DNA of 60,597 nucleotides, from contig JAJDEQ010000212.1 in the NCBI GenBank assembly GCA_029259695.1, positions 1 to 60,597 of the forward strand, given 5' to 3'. Positions 36,855 to 44,844 of this stretch are shown here, piece by piece. The translations under genes were made by a program, and so were the position numbers. The DNA is from Planctomycetota bacterium. Lineage in GTDB: Bacteria > Planctomycetota > B15-G4. Within the stretch, counting starts at the first letter, position 1. Each line of letters opens with the position of its first letter. The notes beneath the pieces were generated by a model that did not search any database, was not told where the DNA came from, and saw only the letters and a list, made by a program, of their open reading frames with translations.

Positions 36855-37708
36855 TCGACGTTCGCCGCCTGCTCGCGCAACTTCTCGACGCAGGCCTTGA
36901 GCTGCACGACGCTCTGGGCCACGCGCACGTCGGTGCACTTGCTGCCGATCGTGTTGACCTCCCGTCCCACCTCCTGGAGCAGGAAGTCGATCCGCCGCCC
37001 CACGGCGCCCGATGCGGACAGCGTCTTGCGCAGCGCGCCCAGGTGGCTGTGGAGCCGATCGATCTCTTCGGTGACATCGGTGCGGTCGGCCAGCAGCGCC
37101 ACCTCGCGCAAGAGCACGGCGTCGTCCTTGCGCACCGTCTGGCCCTCGAGCAGTGCTGACAGGCGCTTGTGCAGCTGGGCGTGCTGGTCGCGCACGATGG
37201 CCGGCACGCGCCGCTCCACCGAGGCCAGCAGCTTGTCGATGTGTTGCAGTTCGCGCGTCATGGCCAGCGCCAGGCGCTCACCCTCGCGGCTGCGCGCCGT
37301 GTCCAGCTCGGCCGTGGCCTCCCGGGCGGCCGCGAGCACGAGGCGATCCACGACACCGCCGTCGCCGTCCTCCTCCACCAGCGTGACCACGCCCGGCAGG
37401 GACAACAGCGTGGCCCCGTCGACGCCGGCCACGCCTTCCAGGTCCTGCGCCGCGCGCTGGTACACCGCCAGCACGTCCTCGTCGATCTGCGGCCGGACGT
37501 GCTTGCGCGCCGTGCGCACGCGCGTGTGCACATCGACGTTGCCGCGGTCCAGACGCTTCTTCACCAACGCCTCCAGCTGGGGCTCGAGCCGGACGAACTC
37601 CGCCGGCAGTCGGCACTTCACCGACAAGTAGCGGCCGTTCACCGAGCGCAACTCGACCTCGACCGAGGCCTCGCCCCGTTCTCGGCGCGAGCGCCCGTAG
37701 CCTGTCAT
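36851..37708 (-). CDS. YicC family endoribonuclease-like protein
   Basis: 285 residues. The N-terminal MTGYGR and VELRSVNGRYLSVKCRLP are diagnostic of YicC, and the C-terminal GRRIDFLLQEVGREVNTIGSK, seen in two blocks, is the DUF1732 signature. Recent work on the family shows metal-dependent endoribonuclease activity in some members. The gene overlaps gmk by four bases, its usual neighbour. Family members typically begin M-x-x-SMTGYG, and a TTG at 37717 would give MRSMTGYG. GAGGAG is only one base from the ATG, so this TTG is a serious alternative start. Confidence 0.9.
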   Translation of the reverse strand: MTGYGRSRRERGEASVEVELRSVNGRYLSVKCRLPAEFVRLEPQLEALVKKRLDRGNVDVHTRVRTARKHVRPQIDEDVLAVYQRAAQDLEGVAGVDGATLLSLPGVVTLVEEDGDGGVVDRLVLAAAREATAELDTARSREGERLALAMTRELQHIDKLLASVERRVPAIVRDQHAQLHKRLSALLEGQTVRKDDAVLLREVALLADRTDVTEEIDRLHSHLGALRKTLSASGAVGRRIDFLLQEVGREVNTIGSKCTDVRVAQSVVQLKACVEKLREQAANVE

Positions 37709-37728
37709 GCTCCTCAATCCCAAAGAGG

Positions 37729-38328
37729 TCAGGCCCCCGGCCGGCTCCCCGGCTTGATGGCGGTGCCGCCCTGCGCACACAGCGGGCAGCTCTCCGGATC
37801 CCAGGAATCGACCTGGATCTGGAACAGTGATTCGAAGCGTTGCTCGAAGGGCGAGCTGGGTGCGCGACACACGAGCGAGCCCACGGCGAGCACCTCGGCT
37901 CCGGCTGCGGTCAGCAGGGCGATGACTTCCTTCACCGACCCGCCGGTCGTGACCACGTCCTCCACCACGACGATGCGCTGGCCGGGCTCCACGCGGAAGC
38001 CGCGCCGCAGCGTCATCTCGCCGTTCTGGCGTTCGGTGAACAGCGCCGGCAGTCCCATCGCGCGGGCCACCTCGTGCGCCACGACGATGCCGCCCATGGC
38101 CGGCCCGACGACCACGTCGACGTCGAGGTCGGCGAAGCGCGCGGCGAGCGCCGCGCAGGCCGCCTCCGCCTCCCGGGGATGGCAGAGCAGCTTGGCGCAC
38201 TGGATGTAGCGGTCGCTGTGGCGGCCGGACGTGAGCTGGAAGTGCCCCTGCAGCAGGGCTTCGCAGCGCACGAGTCGTTCCTGGAGATCCACGTCCTCGC
38301 CTCGCGTTTCGACGTCCGTCGCGCTCAC
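37729..38328 (-). CDS. pyrE: Orotate phosphoribosyltransferase
   Basis: 199 residues. The PRPP-binding motif is RIVVVEDVVTTGGS, and FQLTSGRHSDRYIQC near the N-terminus and VVVGPAMGGIVVAHEVAR are typical of PyrE. It converts orotate and PRPP to orotidine 5'-phosphate in pyrimidine synthesis. The C-terminal CPLCAQGG contains a CxxC not found in most E. coli-type enzymes but common in the longer PyrE branch. The GTG start overlaps the secG stop by four bases (GTGA). Confidence 0.93.
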   Translation of the reverse strand: MSATDVETRGEDVDLQERLVRCEALLQGHFQLTSGRHSDRYIQCAKLLCHPREAEAACAALAARFADLDVDVVVGPAMGGIVVAHEVARAMGLPALFTERQNGEMTLRRGFRVEPGQRIVVVEDVVTTGGSVKEVIALLTAAGAEVLAVGSLVCRAPSSPFEQRFESLFQIQVDSWDPESCPLCAQGGTAIKPGSRPGA

Positions 38329-38735
38329 CCTTCGTCCTCGCCGTCACCGGCCGGGGTGGCCTCGCCGCCGTCCGTGCCCGCGTCGACATCACCGGCTCCG
38401 GCACCAGCGTCAGCGGCTCCGTCGACGGCGCCATCGGTCGACTCGACGTCGCCGACCGGCGCGAGTTCTCCGGGCTCCTGCGAGAACGAACCCTCGAGCA
38501 CCGAAGCGCCGGAGTGGATGCGCGTGATGATGATCGACAGCACGAGCACGCCCACGGCGACGTAGCCGGTGAACTTGGCCACGCCCTTGTTGTCGACGCC
38601 GAAGCTCTGCGCGCCGGCTCCGCCGAAGGCTTCGCCCAGGCCGCCACCCTTGCCGTCCTGCAGCAGGATCACGGCCGAGGCAACAACGCATAGCAGGGTG
38701 AACAACACCCAGAGAATGGGTTCGATGATGCCCAT
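38325..38735 (-). CDS. secG: Preprotein translocase subunit SecG
   Basis: 136 residues. Two membrane helices (LWVLFTLLCVVASAVILLQ and GYVAVGVLVLSIIITRI) flank the conserved loop GKGGGLGEAFGG, the hallmark of SecG. A 60-residue acidic Gly/Ala/Asp tail follows, longer than usual. SecG assists protein export through SecYEG. The ATG overlaps the tpiA stop by one base (TGATG), and the next gene pyrE overlaps its end. Confidence 0.92.
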   Translation of the reverse strand: MGIIEPILWVLFTLLCVVASAVILLQDGKGGGLGEAFGGAGAQSFGVDNKGVAKFTGYVAVGVLVLSIIITRIHSGASVLEGSFSQEPGELAPVGDVESTDGAVDGAADAGAGAGDVDAGTDGGEATPAGDGEDEG

Positions 38736-39505
38736 CAGGCGGCTCCTCCAACACCGAGGCGCGCGAGCGTCTCGAACGATTCGAGCTTGAGTGACGCACC
38801 TCCCACGAGGGCGCCGTCCACGTCGGGACATGCGAGCAGCGTGGCCACGTTGTCGGGCTTCACGCTGCCGCCGTACTGGATCACGAGTCGAGACGACACG
38901 TCGCCTCCGAAGTGTCTGTCGGCCAGGGCGCGCAATTGCGCGTGCACGTCCTGTGCCTGCTCAGGCGTGGCGGTCTCGCCCGTCCCGATGGCCCACACGG
39001 GCTCGTAGGCCACGGTGATGCGTTCGGCGACGGCCGCGTCGTCGATGTTCGACAGCGCCTGCTCGAATTGCCGGGTGACCACCTGCTCGGTGCGACCGGT
39101 GTGGCGCTCTTCGAGCGTCTCACCCACGCACAGGATCACGTCCAGGCCGAGCTCCAGGGCGACGTCCAGACGTGCGCGCACGTCCGCGTCGGTCTCGCCG
39201 AACACGTGGCGTCGCTCGCTGTGGCCCAGGATCACGTGCGTGGCGCCCACGTCCTTCACCTGACGCATGGCCACTTCGCCGGTGAAAGCACCCGACGCTT
39301 CGGGCCGTGCCGTCTGCGCACCGACCACGACGTCCGTGCCGGCGAGCGCTTCGACCACCGCACCCAGGTAGACGAAGGGCGGGAACACGCCGAGACGCAC
39401 ACCCTCCGCCTCGGCCGCCACGTCGCGCAGTCCGGCGCAGAAGGCGGCGCACTCGGCGCCATCCAGGTTCATCTTCCAGTTGCCGGCGATGAAGGGAGTT
39501 CGCAT
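38735..39505 (-). CDS. tpiA: Triosephosphate isomerase
   Basis: 256 residues, standard length. Catalytic residues are all present: Lys11 in GNWKMN, His95 in GHSERR, Glu168 in YEPVWAIGTG; the phosphate loop QYGGSVK follows. It interconverts dihydroxyacetone phosphate and glyceraldehyde 3-phosphate in glycolysis. It starts five bases after aroF and overlaps secG by one base, in line with the common tpiA-secG order. Confidence 0.97.
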   Translation of the reverse strand: MRTPFIAGNWKMNLDGAECAAFCAGLRDVAAEAEGVRLGVFPPFVYLGAVVEALAGTDVVVGAQTARPEASGAFTGEVAMRQVKDVGATHVILGHSERRHVFGETDADVRARLDVALELGLDVILCVGETLEERHTGRTEQVVTRQFEQALSNIDDAAVAERITVAYEPVWAIGTGETATPEQAQDVHAQLRALADRHFGGDVSSRLVIQYGGSVKPDNVATLLACPDVDGALVGGASLKLESFETLARLGVGGAA

Positions 39506-39510
39506 CGGGT

Positions 39511-40644
39511 TCAGACGCTCCGTCGGCTCGACGCCGCTGTGTGTTGCCCGTCGATGCGGCCGGGTGCTCCGGCCAGACGCACGCGCGCCACACCGTTGCC
39601 CTCGCCGTCGAGCGCGTGCAGCGGGGCCGGCACGACACGTCGTCCGTCCAGCGCCACCAGGCTGCGCACGTCGTTCATCAGCTCGGCGAAGGCCCCGGGA
39701 CTCAGGGCCTGCAGCGCGTCGCAGCGCGTGGCCTCGGGCGCGTGGTGCACCTCGACGATCAGCCCGTCGGCGCCGGCGGCAATCGCCGCACGGGCCAACC
39801 CCGGCACGAGTTCGTGGTGGCCCGCGGCGTGACTGGGGTCGACGATGATCGGCAACCCCACGCGCTGCTTGAGCCACGGGATCGCGCCGATGTCGAGCAT
39901 GTAGCGCACGTGGCGCTCGGCGCTCTTGATGCCGCGCTCGCACAGGATCACGTCCTCGTGGCCCGCCTGCAGCACGTACTCGGCCGCCAGCAGGAACTCC
40001 TCGAGGTCGGCCGCCATGTGCCGCTTGAGCAGGATCGGCTTGCCGAGCTTGGCCGCCTCGAGCAGCAACGGGAAGTTCTGCATGTGGCGCGCGCCGATCT
40101 GCACGCCGTCGACCAGGTCGGCCACCTGCTCCACCTGGCGCGGGTCGGTCAACTCGGTGAAGAACGGCAGGCCCACGTCGCGCGATGCGGCGCGCAGGTG
40201 GGTCAGCGCTTCGAGTCCGCCGCCCTGGTAGGCGTGGGGCGACGTGCGCACCTTGAACGCGCCGCCGCGCAGCGCCGCCGCGCCGGCGTCGCGCACGGCG
40301 TGGGTGATCACGCGCAGGTGCTCCGGGTCCTCGATGGTGCACGGACCCGCGATGACCGACACGTGGCCGCCGCCGAAGAGCGCGGGACCCAGGGCCACCG
40401 GCCGCCGCTCGCGGGTCAGCGAGCCGGCCGCCAGGGGCGTTCCCGAGTCCAGCGGCACGACCCGCTGGACGTGGGGCAGTCGCGAGAGCGCGCCGACCGT
40501 CAGTCGACCGCCAGCGTCCTCGACCAGCAGGGCCTGCCGGGATCCCAACTCCACCTCGCCCACGGTCGCGCCGAGCCGCTCGACAGCGGCGCGTACGGCG
40601 TCCCGGTCGGACGGACCGGCATCCGGAGAAAGGAGGATGATCAC
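39511..40644 (-). CDS. aroF: 3-deoxy-7-phosphoheptulonate (DAHP) synthase, AroA-I-beta/KDOPS-like type
   Basis: 377 residues. An N-terminal ferredoxin-like regulatory domain (about 1-70) precedes the barrel, with VIAGPCTIEDPEHL, GGAFKVRTSPHAYQG, ILLKRHMAADLEEFL and DPSHAAGHHELV, the substrate and metal-binding motifs of type I-beta DAHP synthase. It catalyses the first step of aromatic amino acid synthesis, and the N-terminal domain usually confers feedback inhibition. The start is GTG at 40644 with GGAG six bases upstream. It heads the run aroF-tpiA-secG-pyrE-yicC-gmk-rpoZ. Confidence 0.9.
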   Translation of the reverse strand: MIILLSPDAGPSDRDAVRAAVERLGATVGEVELGSRQALLVEDAGGRLTVGALSRLPHVQRVVPLDSGTPLAAGSLTRERRPVALGPALFGGGHVSVIAGPCTIEDPEHLRVITHAVRDAGAAALRGGAFKVRTSPHAYQGGGLEALTHLRAASRDVGLPFFTELTDPRQVEQVADLVDGVQIGARHMQNFPLLLEAAKLGKPILLKRHMAADLEEFLLAAEYVLQAGHEDVILCERGIKSAERHVRYMLDIGAIPWLKQRVGLPIIVDPSHAAGHHELVPGLARAAIAAGADGLIVEVHHAPEATRCDALQALSPGAFAELMNDVRSLVALDGRRVVPAPLHALDGEGNGVARVRLAGAPGRIDGQHTAASSRRSV

Positions 40645-40838
40645 GCGGGGCTCCTGCGACCCGGTTTCCCCCCCGCGGCGGCAGTCGGGAGACTGCCGAA
40701 ATGCGCGCATCGGGGGCCGGAATCGAGCCCCTCAGCGTAGTGGAAAGCGGCCTTCAGGGTCAACGCCACCCGAGGCTCGGCCAGGCCCGGGCCCATGGGG
40801 TGACCCGACCCGGCAGGGGGCGGCCGCCAGCAGCCCCC

Positions 40839-41055
40839 GGCTCTGGCTCGCTCCAGGCTCCGGGGCTCTGGCTCCGGGTCTGGCTCCGGGGCTCTGGCTC
40901 CGGGTCTGGCTCCGGGGCTCTGGCTCCGGGTCTGGCTCCGGGCTCTGGCGCCGGGCTCAGGCTCCGGGCTCAGGCTCCGGGTCTGGCTCCGGGTCTGGCT
41001 CCGGGCTCTGGCGCCGGGCTCAGGCTCTGGGCTCGGGCGCTGGGGCCAGGCGCGG
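40839..41055. repeat. G/C-rich minisatellite (26-bp units)
   Basis: Three perfect tandem copies of a 26-base unit (GGCTCTGGCTCCGGGTCT then GGCTCCGG) occupy 40864-40941. Diverged copies built from the 12-14-base sub-units GGCTCTGGCTCCGG and GTCTGGCTCCGG continue to about 41040. A longer block (GGGCTCTGGCGCCGGGCTCAG) recurs about 63 bases apart. The array fills the gap between the gspK stop (41059) and aroF (start 40644). The remaining 190 bases next to aroF hold no gene I can see and must carry any aroF promoter. Confidence 0.9.
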
Positions 41056-41058
41056 CTC

Positions 41059-42636
41059 TCAGCGGGGTCGATCGAGGAAACGCTCGTCAGAGATGTCCGA
41101 CAGGTCCTCGGGCAGGTCCACGAGGCGCCGGGGGTCGTGGTACGGCTCCAGGGGCATCAAGGTGATCATGCGGGGACGATCACTGCCCACCATGCGCCAG
41201 ACGGTGGTCCGGTACCAGCGGTGGGGCCCCATCGTCTCGCGCGTTCCGCGGATATCGGTCGATGGCTCGCGGACCAGTATCTTCACCGTAAATACCTGAC
41301 TTTGGACGCTGAACCAGCGGATGAACTCGTCCTTCGCCAGATCGTCGGCATTGATCGCGACGTTGAACTCCTCCTCGACCTTGTTGAAGACCTCACCAGG
41401 GTCGGCGAACACGTACTTCGCGATCTCGTCCTCGCCGTCCTCCTCGCCCTCCTGGCCATCCTGGCCATCCTCGGGGTTGCCGGACGAGTTGCCGCCGCCC
41501 AGGTCCTCGAACATGCCCGAGGCCGTGGCGTTCTCCGACTCCAGCTCGTCGATCTTCTCCCGGAACTCCTCGATCAGCTCGAGACTGGAGACCGGGATCT
41601 CCTGCCGCGCGATGGCGCGCAGGACGGTGAGCCTGGCGGTGTTGATGTTGACCAGGCCGTCGTAGGTGGCCTGGGCGGTGAGCTCCTCGCGCTCCTCCTC
41701 GGCCTCGGCTTCCGCGTCGGCGTCCTCGCCTCCGAAGCCGCCGCCGCTGGCGGACGGGCCCTGGGCGAAGGGGCTGCTGGCGAAGACGTCCTCCTCGGTG
41801 GGCGGAGGGAGCAGTTCCAGGTTGCTCCAGGTGGTGAGGTACTCGGCCAGCCCCGGGTGGAACACGTCGTTCTCGACGAAGCCGTTGAGGTGCCCGGGCT
41901 CGACGCCCTCGATCAGCAACAGCTCGCCGAGCGAGAGCGGGTAGTTCTTGTCCTCGTCGTCGATCAGGGTGCTCTCGATCAGCTCGAAGGCGCCCTCCTC
42001 GTCCGACTCCTCGGCGCTCTTCTTCAGCTTCGGCACCGGGATGTCCTCGTAGGAGCCGCCCCGGCGACCCTTCACCCAATCGTCGAGGCGATCGATGATG
42101 TCGGTGGCGTCGGAGTACGACAGGTCGCGGCTGGTGCCCTCGAAGGCGATGTCGAGCAGGCGCTGGACGATCTCGCGGGCGTCCTCCCGGGTGTCCTCGT
42201 CCTCGGTCCACATGCCGAGCAGGTTGATCTTGGAGTCCTCGTCCACGACCTCGATGAACAGGGTCAGGCCGTCACCCATGGCCGGGGCCAGGGCGGTGGA
42301 GTCGGTCCACTCGTCGAGCGTGCTGTCGGTCTGGGACACGATGTCGGCGGCGCCGGCGGCGCTGGCCAGGGGATGGGCCGTGTCGGCGCCGGGGTCCTCG
42401 GAGTTCTCGAGGTCCATCAGCAGCGTCGACAGGGCCTGCTGACGGGCGGCGTCGGCGAGGCGCCCCATGGTCGAACTCTGCAGGGCGAGCTGGGAGAAGT
42501 CAGCCTCGACACGCGCCGCGAAACGCACCTGGACGGCGACCACGAGCAGCACCATGAGCACGAACAGGGCCAGCAACAGGGCTGCCCCCTGCTGACCGCG
42601 GTCGCCGTCCAAGCGCGTGCGGGGCTTCGTATCCAT
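41059..42636 (-). CDS. GspK-like type II secretion minor pseudopilin
   Basis: 525 residues. The N-terminus has the pseudopilin helix RGQQGAALLLALFVLMVLLV (about 13-32), in the GspK form without the usual Glu5. Further along, LVNINTARLTVLRAIARQEI is the helix-hairpin-helix-like motif of GspK. Long acidic, Glu/Asp-rich segments with Gly/Ser linkers separate these parts, making it longer than typical GspK (about 320). GspK sits at the tip of the type II secretion pseudopilus. No other Gsp genes are adjacent. AGAGG lies six bases before the ATG at 42636. Confidence 0.75.
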   Translation of the reverse strand: MDTKPRTRLDGDRGQQGAALLLALFVLMVLLVVAVQVRFAARVEADFSQLALQSSTMGRLADAARQQALSTLLMDLENSEDPGADTAHPLASAAGAADIVSQTDSTLDEWTDSTALAPAMGDGLTLFIEVVDEDSKINLLGMWTEDEDTREDAREIVQRLLDIAFEGTSRDLSYSDATDIIDRLDDWVKGRRGGSYEDIPVPKLKKSAEESDEEGAFELIESTLIDDEDKNYPLSLGELLLIEGVEPGHLNGFVENDVFHPGLAEYLTTWSNLELLPPPTEEDVFASSPFAQGPSASGGGFGGEDADAEAEAEEEREELTAQATYDGLVNINTARLTVLRAIARQEIPVSSLELIEEFREKIDELESENATASGMFEDLGGGNSSGNPEDGQDGQEGEEDGEDEIAKYVFADPGEVFNKVEEEFNVAINADDLAKDEFIRWFSVQSQVFTVKILVREPSTDIRGTRETMGPHRWYRTTVWRMVGSDRPRMITLMPLEPYHDPRRLVDLPEDLSDISDERFLDRPR

Positions 42637-42795
42637 GATCGGCCTCTTGGACGCCGCGGGCGGACCGCAGCGTCCCGTGATTCTCCCGGGCTGGCGCGCC
42701 GGCTGGGGCCGCCGACGACCATCATCGCCCACGGGCCGCCCGCAGGCCCAGCGCTCGGAACCTTCTTGAGCGTCGAACGCAGCCCGGACGGGCCC

Positions 42796-42801
42796 TATGA
42801 T
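42796..42801 (+). promoter_or_regulatory. Candidate -10 element (TATGAT) just before a GTG start
   Basis: TATGAT ends eight bases before the GTG at 42810. A transcript from it would begin at or next to the start codon, giving a leaderless message. This would explain the lack of a spaced Shine-Dalgarno sequence. Confidence 0.35.
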
Positions 42802-42809
42802 CCCCAGGC

Positions 42810-43682
42810 GTGGCTGATTTCTGCCTGATCATTCCGGCGTACAACGAAGCCCACGGTATCGGCCCGGTGCTCGATGCGGTGGCCGACGTCATGCAGGCGT
42901 CCGGGATCGACCACGAGATCCTGGTGATCGACGACGGCAGCACCGACGGCACGGCCGACGCGGTCAAGGCCATCCTCGCCCAGCGACCCACCGTGCGCCT
43001 GGTGACGCATCCGGTGAACCGCGGATACGGCGCGTCGATCAAGACCGGCGTGCGCACCACCCATGCGCCGGTGGTGGCCATCACCGATGCGGACGGCACC
43101 TACCCCAACGAGGTGCTGCCCGACCTGTACCGGCGCCTCGTGGACGAGCAGGCCGACATGGTCGTCGGCTCACGCACCGGCGAAAACGTGCACATCCCGC
43201 TGGTGCGCCGGCCCGCCAAGGCGTTCCTGCGCGGCCTGGCCAACTACCTGTCGGGACACAAGATCCCCGACCTCAACTCGGGCCTGCGCGTGTTCCGCCG
43301 CGAACCGATCGAGGAGAACTTCAACCTCGTCAGCGACGGCTTCAGCTTCACCACGACCACGCTGTTGGCCCTGCTGGCGCGGAACAAGCGGGTCGTCTTC
43401 GTACCGATCGACTACCACAAGCGCACCGGCAGCTCGAAGATCCGCCCCATCGCGGACACCTTCAACTTCATCGTGCTGATCCTGCGCGTGAGCGTGTACT
43501 TCGAGCCACTCAAGGTCTTCCTGCCCACGGCGGGCGCGCTGGCCCTGGCCGGCACGATCTGGGGCGTGCGCCAGATCATGGCCGACGCGGGCCTGGGCGA
43601 AGCCCCCGTGCTGCTGCTCGTGTCGGCGCTGCAGATCCTGCTGGTGGGCCTGATCGCGGACATGATCAGCCGCAAGAACTGA
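42810..43682 (+). CDS. Family 2 glycosyltransferase (DPM/ArnC-like)
   Basis: 290 residues. The GT2 domain has IIPAYNEAHGI, VIDDGSTDGT (39-48) and ITDADGTYP, the metal-binding DxD, with NRGYGASIKTG typical of the dolichol/polyprenol phosphate transferase branch. Two C-terminal membrane helices (FLPTAGALALAGTIW and LLLVSALQILLVGLIAD) anchor it. It likely transfers a sugar from a nucleotide sugar to a polyprenyl phosphate at the membrane; the exact sugar is unknown. The start is GTG. It stands alone between gspK and a methyltransferase. Confidence 0.88.
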   Translation: MADFCLIIPAYNEAHGIGPVLDAVADVMQASGIDHEILVIDDGSTDGTADAVKAILAQRPTVRLVTHPVNRGYGASIKTGVRTTHAPVVAITDADGTYPNEVLPDLYRRLVDEQADMVVGSRTGENVHIPLVRRPAKAFLRGLANYLSGHKIPDLNSGLRVFRREPIEENFNLVSDGFSFTTTTLLALLARNKRVVFVPIDYHKRTGSSKIRPIADTFNFIVLILRVSVYFEPLKVFLPTAGALALAGTIWGVRQIMADAGLGEAPVLLLVSALQILLVGLIADMISRKN

Positions 43683-43931
43683 GCCGCGCCGGCCCGCCGG
43701 GACCCGAGTGGGCCCGACGGCGGGTGGACCCCCCGGAATCCGGCCGCTCCGGGGCCTCGGGCTCGAATCCTCCACGTGCCACTTCAGTCGGGCCGTGTCG
43801 AGGCCGACGAGAGATGGACAAGAGTTGGCGCCACGGCCGTCGAGCCTAGCTCCCAGTACCCCCCCGCCCTGCGAGGCGGCCGCGGCGCCCTCTTTGAATC
43901 CCACCTCGATCAACTCCTTCAAGGGGCAGCC

Positions 43932-44741
43932 GTGAGCACCACGAACATGGCCGTGTCGGGCGTGGACTTCGGACGCATCGCCAGGCTCTACGGCAAGTAC
44001 CGTCCTCCGTTCCCCAACGTGCTCTTCGAGCGACTGCTCGAACTGGGCGTGGGCCAACCGGGTCAGCGCGTCCTCGACCTGGGTACCGGCGTGGGGACGT
44101 TCGCACGAGAGCTCGCCAAGCGCAGCTGCCTGGTGACCGGTCTCGACAAGAACGCGGCGCTGATCCAGCGGGCGGTGGCCGAGAGCGAGGCCGAAGACAT
44201 CGACGTGCGCTACATCCAGGCCCCGGCGGAAGACACCGGTCAGCCCGATCGCTCCTTCGGCGCGGTCACGGCCTGCGGATCCTGGCAGTGGTTCGAGGCG
44301 CGACGGGTGGCGCAGGAAGCCATGCGTGTGCTCAAGGCCGACGGGATGCTCGGACTCGTGAGCTACGAGTGGGTGCCGCTCCAGGGCGGTGTGGTGGAAG
44401 CCACCGAACACATGGTCCTGCAGGCCAACCCGAGCTGGATCGGTGGCGGTTGCGGCCTGCACGCCGAGTGGCTCAACGAACTCGCCGTGGTCGGCTACCA
44501 GGACCTCGAGACGTTCTCGTTCGACGTCGAGGTGCCGTTCTCCCGGGAAGCCTGGCGTGGCCGGGTGCGCGCCAGCTCGGGCGTGGGCGCCAGCCTCGAA
44601 CCCGACGCCGTCGCGCGCTTCGACGAGGACCTGCGACTGCTGTTGCAGGATCGCTTCCCGGCCGAGCCGATCCGCGTCCTGCACCGGGTCTTCGCGACCG
44701 TCGGTCGCAAGGCGCTCGACGTGGAGCTGTCGCTGCACTAG
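43932..44741 (+). CDS. Class I SAM-dependent methyltransferase
   Basis: 269 residues. Motif I VLDLGTGVGTFAREL binds S-adenosylmethionine, then GLDKNAALI (motif II acidic residue), and CGSWQWFEA takes the place of the post-II motif often seen in ubiquinone/menaquinone-type and trans-aconitate-type methyltransferases. Substrate unknown. Start: GTG at 43932 with AAGGGG five bases upstream. The open frame before this (from 43776) has no similarity and is probably not translated. A strong hairpin follows 17 bases after the stop. Confidence 0.85.
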   Translation: MSTTNMAVSGVDFGRIARLYGKYRPPFPNVLFERLLELGVGQPGQRVLDLGTGVGTFARELAKRSCLVTGLDKNAALIQRAVAESEAEDIDVRYIQAPAEDTGQPDRSFGAVTACGSWQWFEARRVAQEAMRVLKADGMLGLVSYEWVPLQGGVVEATEHMVLQANPSWIGGGCGLHAEWLNELAVVGYQDLETFSFDVEVPFSREAWRGRVRASSGVGASLEPDAVARFDEDLRLLLQDRFPAEPIRVLHRVFATVGRKALDVELSLH

Positions 44742-44758
44742 CAGCCCGGCGCCGTCGC

Positions 44759-44798
44759 TAGCCCGGACTTCACAGGAGCTGGTGAGAAGTCCGGGCTA
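44759..44798. promoter_or_regulatory. Perfect 13-bp inverted repeat with 14-nt loop
   Basis: TAGCCCGGACTTC (44759-44771) and GAAGTCCGGGCTA (44786-44798) pair perfectly around a 14-base loop. It lies between the methyltransferase stop and the beta-propeller gene, and no U tract follows. It could stop transcription from upstream or be an operator. The right arm merges with TAGGAT (44797-44802), a possible -10 box 42 bases before the ATG at 44845. Confidence 0.6.
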
Positions 44799-44844
44799 GG
44801 ATGGTCTGATCTCTTCCGGTTGCTCGGAACACGGAGATCGACCC

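Noticed and set aside
40244..41299. Plus-strand frame with Gly-Ser repeats
   Set aside because: Arises from the minisatellite and antisense of aroF; no codon bias or similarity outside the repeat.
43735..43790. TCGAATCC string resembling a tRNA T-loop
   Set aside because: The flanking bases do not pair as a T-stem, and no acceptor or anticodon arms are visible.
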